Below are positions 1-7,314 of a DNA stretch of 46,292 nucleotides, piece after piece. The translations under genes were made by a program, and so were the position numbers. The notes below the pieces were generated by a model that saw only the letters and a program-made list of their open reading frames with translations, was not told the origin of the DNA and did not search any database. Each line of letters starts with the position of its first letter. Within the stretch, counting starts at the first letter, position 1. Source of the stretch: Alphaproteobacteria bacterium (GTDB lineage Bacteria; Pseudomonadota; Alphaproteobacteria; RF32; CAG-239); assembly GCA_015062345.1 (NCBI GenBank), contig SUUV01000009.1, positions 1 through 46,292 on the forward strand, written 5' to 3'.

Positions 1-27
1 TTGCAAAAAAAAAAAACGGTTTATGAT
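1..27 (+). promoter_or_regulatory. Candidate promoter with a 12-A tract
   Basis: A TATGAT -10 candidate lies at 22-27, just after a run of twelve A (5-16). TTGCAA at 1-6 would be a -35 with a short 15-bp spacer. The A-run plus CGGTTTATGATG is repeated at about 35632-35650 with only eight A, so the element is conserved but its A-tract length differs. The window edge hides anything further upstream, so the -35 is uncertain. Confidence 0.35.
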
Positions 28-31
28 GTGA

Positions 32-60
32 CTTGAAAGGGCAATTTTGCACCTTTCAAG
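32..60 (+). promoter_or_regulatory. Conserved leader hairpin
   Basis: CTTGAAAGG (32-40) pairs with CCTTTCAAG (52-60), 9 bp with an AT-rich loop, in the 5' leader of the secreted protein gene. The same hairpin occurs at 35655-35684 with a different loop and a 10-bp stem, so the stem is kept while the loop drifts. No T-run follows, so it is not an intrinsic terminator. An mRNA stability element or protein-binding site is an inference. Confidence 0.5.
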
Positions 61-96
61 TACATTTAAACTTAATTTTTGTAAAGGATTAAAATT

Positions 97-537
97 ATGA
101 GAAAATATTTTCTTTTAAGCGCTGTAGCTTTAATGGCTACAACCACCGCAAACGCAACCACAGACTATGCAGAAGTAACCGCTAAGGCTACAATTCAAGT
201 TGCCGGCACTTTTGAGTGTGATAATGGAGGTGTTATTGATTTTGGAACTATTGTTGTAAAACAAGATAATGAAGAATTTGTAATTGAGAATGGTGATAGT
301 GCAAGTGATGATTTAATCTCTCTTGATTATTCTCCTGAATCTTGTACACCAAATACTGGTGACTTTGGCAGTGACATAACCTTTTCCACTGAATTAAAAA
401 ATGCTGGAGGAAATAAACTTTCGCTTAGCGGATATTTAGATTCTGATTCTGAAGAAATTCAAACTGAACTTACAATTCCATCAGATGTACCGGCAGGTGT
501 TTATGAAGGAACATTTACTCTTGCTCAAACTTACTAA
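97..537 (+). CDS. Secreted DUF4402-like protein
   Basis: 146-aa exported protein. Residues 1-20 form a Sec signal peptide (basic start, hydrophobic core, cleavage near ANA-TT). The mature part has the look of DUF4402 or spore-coat-U/pilin-like beta domains: a short strand with ATIQVAGTFECDNGG, then IDFGTIVV, then a late PAGVYEGTFTL strand. Two cysteines (in TFECDN and ESCTPN) could form a disulfide. Such proteins are usually small surface or fimbria-like subunits; the actual role here is unknown. An AAAGGA ribosome site precedes the ATG, and a terminator follows directly, so it is monocistronic. A decayed relative with the same leader lies at 35636-35829. The family call is by pattern only. 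Confidence 0.7.
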   Translation: MRKYFLLSAVALMATTTANATTDYAEVTAKATIQVAGTFECDNGGVIDFGTIVVKQDNEEFVIENGDSASDDLISLDYSPESCTPNTGDFGSDITFSTELKNAGGNKLSLSGYLDSDSEEIQTELTIPSDVPAGVYEGTFTLAQTY

Positions 538-547
538 CCAAAATTTT

Positions 548-574
548 AAGGGAGCATGTAAGCTCCCTTTTTTT
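548..574 (+). terminator. Intrinsic terminator after the secreted protein gene
   Basis: AAGGGAGC (548-555) pairs with GCTCCCTT (562-569), with a six-base loop and a T-run after it. It ends the rightward gene and abuts the stop codon of the convergent rsfS. Confidence 0.85.
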
Positions 575-917
575 ATTCTTTTCTTAAATTTGCAGCCGAT
601 TGCCACATTTTTTCGATATTATAAAATTCTCTGACTTCGGGCTTAAAGATATGCACAATTACATCAAAAGCATCAATTAAAACCCAATCGGCTTTTTCTT
701 CACCTTCCATAGATGACTTATAGCCGGATTTTTTCAAATTCTCAAACACCTTTTCGGCAATGGCGGCAACATGTCTTTGCGAATTTCCGCTTGCAACCAC
801 CATATATCCGGCAATTGAAGTTTTACCTTTAAGGTCAATCACAACAACATCTTCGGCTTTGTTATCATCTAAGGTTGTTTTTACAATTTCCAAAATTTGT
901 TCTTCTGCATTTTTCAC
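573..917 (-). CDS. rsfS: Ribosomal silencing factor RsfS
   Basis: 114-aa RsfS/Iojap protein. This family binds ribosomal protein L14 on the 50S subunit and blocks joining with 30S, lowering translation under starvation. Family hallmarks are visible: VVVIDLKGKTSIAGYMVVASG near residues 24-44, the NSQRHVAAIAE helix, and the DWVLIDAFDVIVHIF strand followed by REFYNIEKMW. Length is typical. The start is GTG at 917, preceded by AAAGGAG at good spacing; no better ATG is available. It lies 18 bp downstream of obgE on the same strand and is probably cotranscribed with it; in many alphaproteobacteria rsfS also sits near obgE. Confidence 0.93.
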   Translation of the reverse strand: MKNAEEQILEIVKTTLDDNKAEDVVVIDLKGKTSIAGYMVVASGNSQRHVAAIAEKVFENLKKSGYKSSMEGEEKADWVLIDAFDVIVHIFKPEVREFYNIEKMWQSAANLRKE

Positions 918-935
918 TTTTTATTCTCCTTTTTT

Positions 936-1991
<1,056 letters not shown>

Positions 1992-2013
1992 TTACCATAT
2001 ATATTTTGTTAAG

Positions 2014-2043
2014 TAAAAACAAAGGGGGTAAAGTTTACCCCCT
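2014..2043 (-). terminator. Terminator or attenuator between rpmA and obgE
   Basis: AGGGGGTA (2023-2030) pairs with TACCCCCT (2036-2043) around a tight loop. On the minus strand the stem is followed by TTTGTTTTT. It would end or attenuate the rplU-rpmA transcript before obgE. Confidence 0.7.
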
Positions 2044-2064
2044 CCGCCTGAATTGTTTTTCAAA

Positions 2065-2316
2065 CTATTCGGTAACTACAGAAACAAAGACTCTGTCATC
2101 TTTTTTCTTAAATTCAACTTTGCCTTCTGCAACCGCAAAAATTGTATGGTCTCTACCCATATCAACATTTGTTCCCGGATGATATTTTGTTCCGCGTTGA
2201 CGGATAATGATGTTTCCGGGGATTACAGCTTCACCGCCGAATTTTTTCACACCCAAACGACGACCGATAGAATCGCGTCCGTTTGATGAGCTACCGCCTG
2301 ACTTCTTATGTGCCAT
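2065..2316 (-). CDS. rpmA: 50S ribosomal protein L27
   Basis: 83-aa L27, full length. It lies at the peptidyl transferase centre with its N-terminal tail reaching the tRNA ends. The start [20 protein letters not shown] is the standard proteobacterial form with no cleavable N-terminal extension. [20 protein letters not shown] is the conserved core. The gene is 18 bp downstream of rplU on the same strand and surely cotranscribed with it. Confidence 0.98.
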   Translation of the reverse strand: MAHKKSGGSSSNGRDSIGRRLGVKKFGGEAVIPGNIIIRQRGTKYHPGTNVDMGRDHTIFAVAEGKVEFKKKDDRVFVSVVTE

Positions 2317-2334
2317 CTGTTTTACTCCCTTATC

Positions 2335-2637
2335 TTATTTACCGCAAACATCAGTAATTTTTACTAATGTAATCTGTTGTCTGTGGCCGTTTTTACGACG
2401 ATAATTATGTCTTCTTTTTTTCTTAAAGATAATAACTTTAGCATCTTTTGCTTGTTTTAATACAAGCGCCTTAACACTTGCACCGGCAACCAACGGAGTA
2501 CCGACAGTTTCACCGCAAGCCAAAACTTCGTTAAAAATTACTTCTTTACCTTCTTCACCGGCGATTTTTTCAATTTTAACAACATCACCTGTTGCTACTT
2601 TATATTGTTTTCCGCCTGTTTTAATTACTGCGTACAT
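2335..2637 (-). CDS. rplU: 50S ribosomal protein L21
   Basis: 100-aa L21, an early-assembly 23S rRNA binding protein. The N-terminus MYAVIKTGGKQYKV is the canonical L21 start, so I choose the ATG at 2637. It is preceded by AGGTG six bases upstream. An upstream in-frame GTG at 2646 would overlap that ribosome site and add MKK. Later motifs include KVIIFKKKRRHNYRRKNGHR and QQITLVKI, the basic RNA-binding C-terminus. It is first gene of the leftward rplU-rpmA unit. Confidence 0.97.
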   Translation of the reverse strand: MYAVIKTGGKQYKVATGDVVKIEKIAGEEGKEVIFNEVLACGETVGTPLVAGASVKALVLKQAKDAKVIIFKKKRRHNYRRKNGHRQQITLVKITDVCGK

Positions 2638-2685
2638 TTTTTTCACCTAAACTTTTTAAAATTTAAACATAAATAGTTGAGTTGC

Positions 2686-2713
2686 AATATACATAACTTT
2701 TTTAATGTGTCAA
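2686..2713 (-). promoter_or_regulatory. Promoter of rplU-rpmA
   Basis: On the minus strand TTGACA (2713-2708) and TATATT (2691-2686) are separated by 16 bp, about 50 bp before the rplU start. This is the expected housekeeping promoter. Confidence 0.65.
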
Positions 2714-2725
2714 CAAGAATCTGTC

Positions 2726-3214
2726 TTATTCTGCAAGTTTTTTTGATTCTTTTTGATGTTTTTTCAAAATACGGTACAATTCGGGGCGCATAAACTTGCC
2801 TTGCCATATACCTTTTTTGTGAGTTTTTGCCTCATATTCTTCTTTTTCATAACTGTCATGACGATAAGTAACGGCATATCCCGATTTAATCATCGCCAAA
2901 TTAATGTTAGTCTTGCCGATAAAACATTCGCTCAAATCTCGTTTATATTTATCCACACCTTTCTTGTTACATTTGACTTTTTCTTGATTATTTAACCCTT
3001 TTTCCACCAAAAGCCTTAAAAATAAATACGATTCTTGTCCGCAATCATATTCATAACCGTTTTCATCAAAACAAGTTTGGTCATATTCTGGAGCATCGAT
3101 TCCGAGAAGGCGAATATCTTTTTTGCCGATTAAAATACTGTCCCCGTCAATAACTTTCACCTTGGCGTCAGCATCAAAAGCAAAAAACAATAAAACAGCT
3201 AACAAAATTTTCAT
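2726..3214 (-). CDS. Secreted staphylococcal-nuclease-like (thermonuclease) protein
   Basis: 162-aa SNase-fold protein with a Sec signal peptide (about residues 1-17, MKILLAVLLFFAFDADA). The family hydrolyses DNA or RNA in a Ca2+-dependent way. Visible active-site pattern: VIDGDSI (Asp metal ligand), IRLLGIDAPEYD (Arg, Asp, Glu) and KYKRDLSECF (second Arg). LAMIKSGYAVTY is the usual closing motif. Cysteines at CFDENGYEYDC suggest a disulfide in the periplasm. Start supported by AGGGAG upstream. It is divergent from the lipoprotein gene at 3353. Possible role: periplasmic nucleic-acid scavenging; other SNase-domain roles are possible. Confidence 0.88.
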   Translation of the reverse strand: MKILLAVLLFFAFDADAKVKVIDGDSILIGKKDIRLLGIDAPEYDQTCFDENGYEYDCGQESYLFLRLLVEKGLNNQEKVKCNKKGVDKYKRDLSECFIGKTNINLAMIKSGYAVTYRHDSYEKEEYEAKTHKKGIWQGKFMRPELYRILKKHQKESKKLAE

Positions 3215-3352
3215 ATTAATCTCCCTTGTGCACCAAAGTATAAACTTGTAATAAAAAATTTACAAGTATGTTTTTTGTTTACTTTTCTTTCATATTATTG
3301 TTTTATAGTAGCATATATTTTAGTGTATTCCGCAATTGTAAGGATATTGACC

Positions 3353-4372
3353 GTGATTAAAAAATTTAGCTTATATTTGTTGGCAATCGGTGCCGGTTTG
3401 ACAGCATCTTGTACCAATCCGTTTCATGCAAACAGTGTTCAAAGAGCAGAGCATTGGCAACCGCAGATTGATTTGCCGTCATCGGTTGTCGTTTGTCGCC
3501 AGAAACAATGTGCACCGGCAAAACTTTCCATGTCAAAAGAATATATTTACAACTCTCTTTTGCATTTATTGGATAATAACTCACAAGATAAAGCTTTGCT
3601 TTGTCGAGCTGATGCCGCAAGCCATGTTTGTACACAAAATTATCTTACCATACCGGTAACCGTTGGTGTGACTCCGGCTAATATGTACATTGATAATGTA
3701 AAAATTACTGATGTTTCCGCCTCAATCGGCAATCAGTCTTTAGATGTCATATTAAATTACAATGTCACATATAACGGACAAACTCCAACCTGTAAGCCGG
3801 CAAAATCGTTAGTATATGTAAAAAATGCCAATAATATTGTTATGGAAGATGCCGGATATTCATGCAAGATGACCACAATCGGCAACACAACCATCAAAAC
3901 CTTATTCGCCATTGATTATATTGACTTAGACTATGGTTATATCGGCGGATATTATTCTATCGGATTGTCAGGTCCTGCTTTTGGCGGCGATTCGGGATAT
4001 ATGTTAATGCGTCTTCCCAATGATGCATACCCGTTATCACCTGACTTAATCTTTAAGCAAGAGCAAACCCCCGCCCCTAAAGCCGTACAAATGGTATTAG
4101 ACCCTAACGGCGAACCGGTTTATGTTGAAGTAAATCAAACTGCCGCAGGAGCCAGCGCAAGTGTTATTAATGCAACTGATCCGACATCAAAAACCAGAGT
4201 TCAACCAAAAAGATTTTCAGATGTTGCAACAACCGTAACCACAGCCACAACTCCGATGGAAAGTGTTACCACAACAACAAAAACCGAAACTAAAAAAGCA
4301 AAAACAAAAACTCAAGAGCCTTATGAGGGGGTTCAGGTTTTCCCAATTAATAATAAGAAAAAAGCTGAGTAA
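3353..4372 (+). CDS. Uncharacterised lipoprotein
   Basis: I choose the GTG at 3353 because AAGGA lies 8 bp upstream and it yields a clean lipoprotein signal, MIKKFSLYLLAIGAGLTASC, with lipobox LTAS-C. An upstream ATG at 3275 would add 26 unneeded residues. The mature protein (about 320 aa) has a Cys-containing N-terminal part (VVVCRQKQCAP), a beta-rich centre with GYIGGYYSIGLSGPAFGGDS, and a Thr/Lys-rich low-complexity tail (about residues 285-320) ending EPYEGVQVFPINNKKKAE. I do not recognise the family. An outer-membrane or envelope accessory role is an inference. It is monocistronic, closed by a strong terminator. Confidence 0.72.
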   Translation: MIKKFSLYLLAIGAGLTASCTNPFHANSVQRAEHWQPQIDLPSSVVVCRQKQCAPAKLSMSKEYIYNSLLHLLDNNSQDKALLCRADAASHVCTQNYLTIPVTVGVTPANMYIDNVKITDVSASIGNQSLDVILNYNVTYNGQTPTCKPAKSLVYVKNANNIVMEDAGYSCKMTTIGNTTIKTLFAIDYIDLDYGYIGGYYSIGLSGPAFGGDSGYMLMRLPNDAYPLSPDLIFKQEQTPAPKAVQMVLDPNGEPVYVEVNQTAAGASASVINATDPTSKTRVQPKRFSDVATTVTTATTPMESVTTTTKTETKKAKTKTQEPYEGVQVFPINNKKKAE

Positions 4373-4392
4373 GTTTTGTATAAAATCAATTT

Positions 4393-4427
4393 CACCCGCT
4401 TAAAAAGTGTTAAGCGGGTGTTTTTTT
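4393..4427 (+). terminator. Intrinsic terminator after the lipoprotein gene
   Basis: CACCCGCTTA (4393-4402) pairs perfectly with TAAGCGGGTG (4411-4420), followed by seven T. Confidence 0.92.
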
Positions 4428-4448
4428 ACTTGCCAAAAATAAAAAAAT

Positions 4449-5189
4449 ATGCTAGTCGTGTTTATGTCTATAAGTTATTATGTCAATAAGTTATTAGATT
4501 CAATAATAAATAAAAATACATTAATTATGAAACTTAAACAATTATGGGACGAGTTTATGTACGATAGAACTAAACTCGATGCAGCATGGGATATTTCGTG
4601 CTTTGTTGCTGCCGTTGCAGCTTTTGTGCTGATGTTTTTTGCACCGGTCACAACTTTTTTACAGTGGTTTATGGTCGTCTGGTTTGCGGGTGTAAATGTT
4701 ATCATTATCTTTTTGATGATGTTCTTTTATTACGACACAACCGCTGACGAAGTTTATACCACACGAAAGTTATGGGGGTGGTGCATGTTGGCATCTGTCA
4801 TATTATGGATGTTTCCGATTTCGGTTAATTGGTCTCTTATACCGATTGGCCTTGGCATATTAGCGGAATTTTCCATAGAAGAAGGTAGTTTACAGGTCGG
4901 TAAAGCTTTTATTTGTGTGTTTGTATTGATATTCGTGTTCAATTACACACAATATAACATCGACAAGAAGTTACATCTTCAATCAAATCCGGTACCGGAA
5001 GTAGTGGTTTTGAGCAACTATGACAGCGCACAATCGGTGTTTTTCATAGAAGGGCAAGACAGCTACTTAAAATTGAATAGTTACAAAGCCTTAAAACAAG
5101 CAGATGAACTTGACCTTAAAAAAGGTGACACAGTCAAAATTGTAAGACATCCAGAGCTGCATAAACATGTGATAAAAATCACAAAATAA
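4449..5189 (+). CDS. Polytopic membrane protein of unknown function
   Basis: 246-aa protein with about four or five hydrophobic segments: near residues 48-66 (CFVAAVAAFVLMFFAPV), 72-93 (FMVVWFAGVNVIIIFLMMFF), 110-140 (two closely spaced), and 151-165 (ICVFVLIFVFNYT). A soluble C-terminal domain of about 75 residues follows, ending in a small beta-like region (KKGDTVKIVRHPELHKHVIKI). The start is uncertain: neither ATG 4449 nor ATG 4527 (MKLKQLWDEF, perhaps more natural) has a clear ribosome site. I do not recognise the family. It is bounded by terminators on both sides. Confidence 0.65.
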   Translation: MLVVFMSISYYVNKLLDSIINKNTLIMKLKQLWDEFMYDRTKLDAAWDISCFVAAVAAFVLMFFAPVTTFLQWFMVVWFAGVNVIIIFLMMFFYYDTTADEVYTTRKLWGWCMLASVILWMFPISVNWSLIPIGLGILAEFSIEEGSLQVGKAFICVFVLIFVFNYTQYNIDKKLHLQSNPVPEVVVLSNYDSAQSVFFIEGQDSYLKLNSYKALKQADELDLKKGDTVKIVRHPELHKHVIKITK

Positions 5190-5190
5190 C

Positions 5191-5227
5191 AAAAAGCCCC
5201 GAAGAAACAATATCTTCGGGGCTTTTT
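5191..5227. terminator. Bidirectional terminator
   Basis: AAAAAGCCCCGAAG (5191-5204) pairs with CTTCGGGGCTTTTT (5214-5227), a 14-bp perfect stem with A-run and T-run on the two sides. It serves the membrane protein gene (plus) and the MORN protein gene (minus), which converge here. Confidence 0.93.
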
Positions 5228-5251
5228 GTATCATATGCATTTTTGTAAAAG

Positions 5252-6640
5252 CTAATTTCTTTGTTTTTTAGATTTTGCCAATTCTTGTGCAATTTCAATA
5301 GCTTTAACTCCTTTTTGAATTGCTTGTCCGATTTTTGTTTTTGGCTTATCATCATCTATATGCCTTGAGGCAACCTTTTTAAGAGCATGAAACTTTTGGG
5401 TTTCATTTATACCATCTCGCCAAAATTCGGTATTTATAACTTCACCATCTTCACTGTAATATTTCCATACACCATTTTTTTGACCGTCTTTATAAAAGCC
5501 TTCAATTTTTTTGTTACCGGTAACAGGCTCAAGAAGTTTTTCCTCAATACGAGATACATCGTCTGTTAAATTATCCATTAATTTGTTAAACTGATTTTCT
5601 TTTTGTTTTTTGGTTGGAGCAAAATATTCAACATAAGCACCATCTAATTCATCATTTTTAAATGATATTTCCGATTGCTTTGCACCACCAATGTAATCAA
5701 AATAATTAATAGCCGTTCCTTCCACTTTATCATCTTTAAAATAAGCAATCTCACATACCGTAGCACTCTGATATTGCCAAAGCCCATTCCTTTTTCCGTC
5801 TTTCACTTCAAATTTACAACTAAAATCATATGAATCACTGATTATTGCCGTACCATTAACCGGAATACATACATTAAATACATCTTTATAATCTGCGGCA
5901 CGACTTGCCCAACTGGACACATCATCCATTTGTATAACAGCAGCATCAGATATCAATTTATCTTCTTTAATCTCTTGCCAACATTTACTTTTATCATAGT
6001 TTAGACACCATCCGTCATCACGACCTTGCCATGTACTTTCTTTTATAAAATCCATACATGGAGAATCGTTTATTTCAACATATTTTTTACCACTAAACTT
6101 ACCATCTGTATATTTACCATCTAAAGCTTGTGTATAAATATCACCGTCAAGAACACCATTTTTATACTGATATTTGTGAGTAGGCCTACCATAATTATTT
6201 TCAAACATCATATATCCGTTATATTCCTTACCGTTCTTAAATTCCATATCATATGTGCGTTTATATATGTCACCATCGTAATCTAAATGCGCATTAATAT
6301 CAATTTTAATGTGCGTATATTGGCCGTTTTCCTTAGTAACTTCTTTGACATGGGAAAATTTGCAATTTTCAAATAATTCACCCTCAAGAGAGTTGCTTTG
6401 CAAAAAATCTATAACCGAAGACATCGGAACATTATATTCTTTAGATTTTTTGCATACTCCGTTTTCATATTCTCTTTCGGCAGACACCTCACCTTTAGAA
6501 TCGTATTCAACTTCTTTTCCGTGTTTTTGTCCCTGTTCATCCATATAACAATAACCTAAAAGCTTATGACTGACATCATCATAAGTACTAACTTTTCTTG
6601 CACCATATTTCATACTTTTTTCTGTAACATATGTACCCAT
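5252..6640 (-). CDS. MORN-type repeat protein, module copy 1
   Basis: 462-aa protein made of degenerate MORN/YwqK-like repeats: G(Y)-(Y/F)-x-(D/E)-x-GxKxGxxxxYxxxG units such as GYCYMDEQGQKHGKEVEYDS, EGFYKDGQKNGVWKYYSEDG and KFEVKDGKRNGLWQYQS. No signal peptide or membrane segment. The C-terminal 60 residues are helical and basic, starting HALKKVASRH; a matching AIKKVAQRQ opens the tail of the second copy (28166-30460). YwqK-like proteins are annotated as antitoxin components, and MORN repeats as membrane or protein contact surfaces; neither function is shown here. The AGGAG site and leader are near identical to copy 2. Its promoter contains a nine-G tract, so expression may be phase variable. 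Confidence 0.8.
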   Translation of the reverse strand: MGTYVTEKSMKYGARKVSTYDDVSHKLLGYCYMDEQGQKHGKEVEYDSKGEVSAEREYENGVCKKSKEYNVPMSSVIDFLQSNSLEGELFENCKFSHVKEVTKENGQYTHIKIDINAHLDYDGDIYKRTYDMEFKNGKEYNGYMMFENNYGRPTHKYQYKNGVLDGDIYTQALDGKYTDGKFSGKKYVEINDSPCMDFIKESTWQGRDDGWCLNYDKSKCWQEIKEDKLISDAAVIQMDDVSSWASRAADYKDVFNVCIPVNGTAIISDSYDFSCKFEVKDGKRNGLWQYQSATVCEIAYFKDDKVEGTAINYFDYIGGAKQSEISFKNDELDGAYVEYFAPTKKQKENQFNKLMDNLTDDVSRIEEKLLEPVTGNKKIEGFYKDGQKNGVWKYYSEDGEVINTEFWRDGINETQKFHALKKVASRHIDDDKPKTKIGQAIQKGVKAIEIAQELAKSKKQRN

Positions 6641-6682
6641 CGCAATATCTCCTATCTAAGCAGAATCTTAATTATTACATTC

Positions 6683-6712
6683 AGTGTACCCCCCCCCGAT
6701 GTTTTTTGTCAA
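6683..6712 (-). promoter_or_regulatory. MORN gene promoter with poly-G spacer
   Basis: On the minus strand TTGACA (6712-6707) and TACACT (6688-6683) are 18 bp apart. The nine bases next to the -10 are all G (plus-strand C run 6689-6697). The homologous promoter of copy 2 (28094-28123) has the same 18-bp spacing with a mixed sequence ending GGGG. A length change of the G-run would alter spacing, the known mechanism of promoter phase variation. Confidence 0.75.
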
Positions 6713-6732
6713 GTGTTTTTTTTAAAAAATAA

Positions 6733-6822
6733 TAACTTTTATTATTAAGATTGCTGTTAACCTTTTTGTTCTTTAATACTGATATATACACCATCATAAC
6801 GCAAGATGCATTGCGCTTTCAT
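6733..6822 (-). pseudogene. 5' remnant of the small gene preceding the MORN gene
   Basis: Reading left from the ATG at 6822 gives MKAQCILRYDGVYISIKEQKG and a stop at 6757-6759. The gene before MORN copy 2 starts MKAQYTLCYDGVYISAKEEK. The DNA match continues weakly to about 6733 and then joins the MORN promoter, so most of this gene has been deleted. Function unknown. Confidence 0.6.
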
Positions 6823-6890
6823 ATGCCGTATTTTTTTACTTCTATCAAAAGGATAAAACACAATCTGATAAAAAATAAAAAAAAATAAAA
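6733..6890 (-). repeat. Inverted repeat, left arm of the MORN module
   Basis: The reverse complement of this stretch matches 27684-27830: TCAGATTGTGTTTTATCC, then a T/A-rich stretch, then the first codons of the small MKAQ gene. With the shared promoter and leader (6641-6720 versus 28080-28165) it shows that the two MORN modules are inverted duplicates about 21 kb apart. Confidence 0.75.
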
Positions 6891-6897
6891 AAAGTTC

Positions 6898-6925
6898 TTG
6901 CATTTAGAAAAAAATATTGTATAAG
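6898..6925 (+). promoter_or_regulatory. tRNA-Gln promoter
   Basis: TTGCAT (6898-6903) and TATAAG (6920-6925) are separated by 16 bp, 20 bp before the tRNA. The tRNA-Asp promoter uses the same TTGCAT -35. Confidence 0.6.
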
Positions 6926-6944
6926 TAGCATTACCAAAAGAAAT

Positions 6945-7019
6945 TGGGGCGTCGCCAAGTGGTAAGGCATCGGCTTTTGGTGCCGACATTCGTTGGTTCG
7001 AATCCAGCCACCCCAGCCA
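6945..7019 (+). tRNA. tRNA-Gln (TTG)
   Basis: 75 nt including encoded CCA. Anticodon arm TCGGC-TTTTGGT-GCCGA gives anticodon TTG. The D arm (GCCAAGTGGTAAGGC) and T arm (GTTGG-TTCGAAT-CCAGC) are canonical. The acceptor TGGGGCG versus CACCCCA has one C-A mismatch at the sixth pair; the common form ends CGCCCCA. A GAAA-loop terminator follows. The direct repeat after it suggests the 3' end is an island attachment site. Confidence 0.95.
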
Positions 7020-7027
7020 AACTGTAT

Positions 7028-7053
7028 AAAGGACGAGAAATCGTCCTTTTTTC
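7028..7053 (+). terminator. tRNA-Gln terminator
   Basis: AGGACGA (7030-7036) and TCGTCCT (7041-7047) pair around a GAAA tetraloop, followed by a T-run. It is also the first part of the direct repeat shared with 26143-26290. Confidence 0.9.
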
Positions 7054-7165
7054 TTTATAAATCAAGCATTTGAGTTGGTCCGTGTAAGATGTTTCAAAAA
7101 CAGCTCCTCCCGACCATTTACACGGACTAGCTTGATTGAGTTTTGTTATTTTTCAATAAGTTGGT
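7054..7165 (+). repeat. Intergenic hairpin repeat, copy A
   Basis: Contains GTCCGTGTAA (7078-7087) pairing with TTACACGGAC (7118-7127) around a 30-base loop. It is flanked by AAATCAAGCATTTGAGTTG and TTTTGTTATTTTTCAATAAG. It matches 26169-26290 nearly base for base and in the same orientation except in the hairpin loop. Copies C, D and E (23500, 24355, 25245) share the flanking scaffold but carry a different stem (GTTCGAAGATG/CATCTTCGAAC). Confidence 0.8.
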
Positions 7166-7314
7166 GAATTTTATGGATTTTTAAGCTCCCTGCTCTACCA
7201 ATTCTGTGGAAAGAAAATCACTACTCCCCACGGTGGAATCTGTCGCTTTTCCCCATACCAAAACAAAACCCATAAATTTATTAAGGCAAATATGGAAGAA
7301 TAACTTTAATAATT
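7166..7314. other. Non-coding DNA downstream of the RT gene
   Basis: No ORF. On the minus strand (the RT's strand) it holds GGTATGGGGAAAAGCGACAG and CACCGTGGGGAG, GC-richer than the surroundings. A short GGTAGAGCAGGGAGC resembles a tRNA D-arm. Some defence RTs use a neighbouring structured RNA as template, so this is where one would look; I see no convincing fold by eye. Confidence 0.3.

Noticed and set aside
7178..7205. GGTAGAGCAGGGAGC on the minus strand as a second tRNA or tRNA fragment
   Set aside because: Only a D-arm-like stretch is present; no anticodon stem, T arm or acceptor can be formed.
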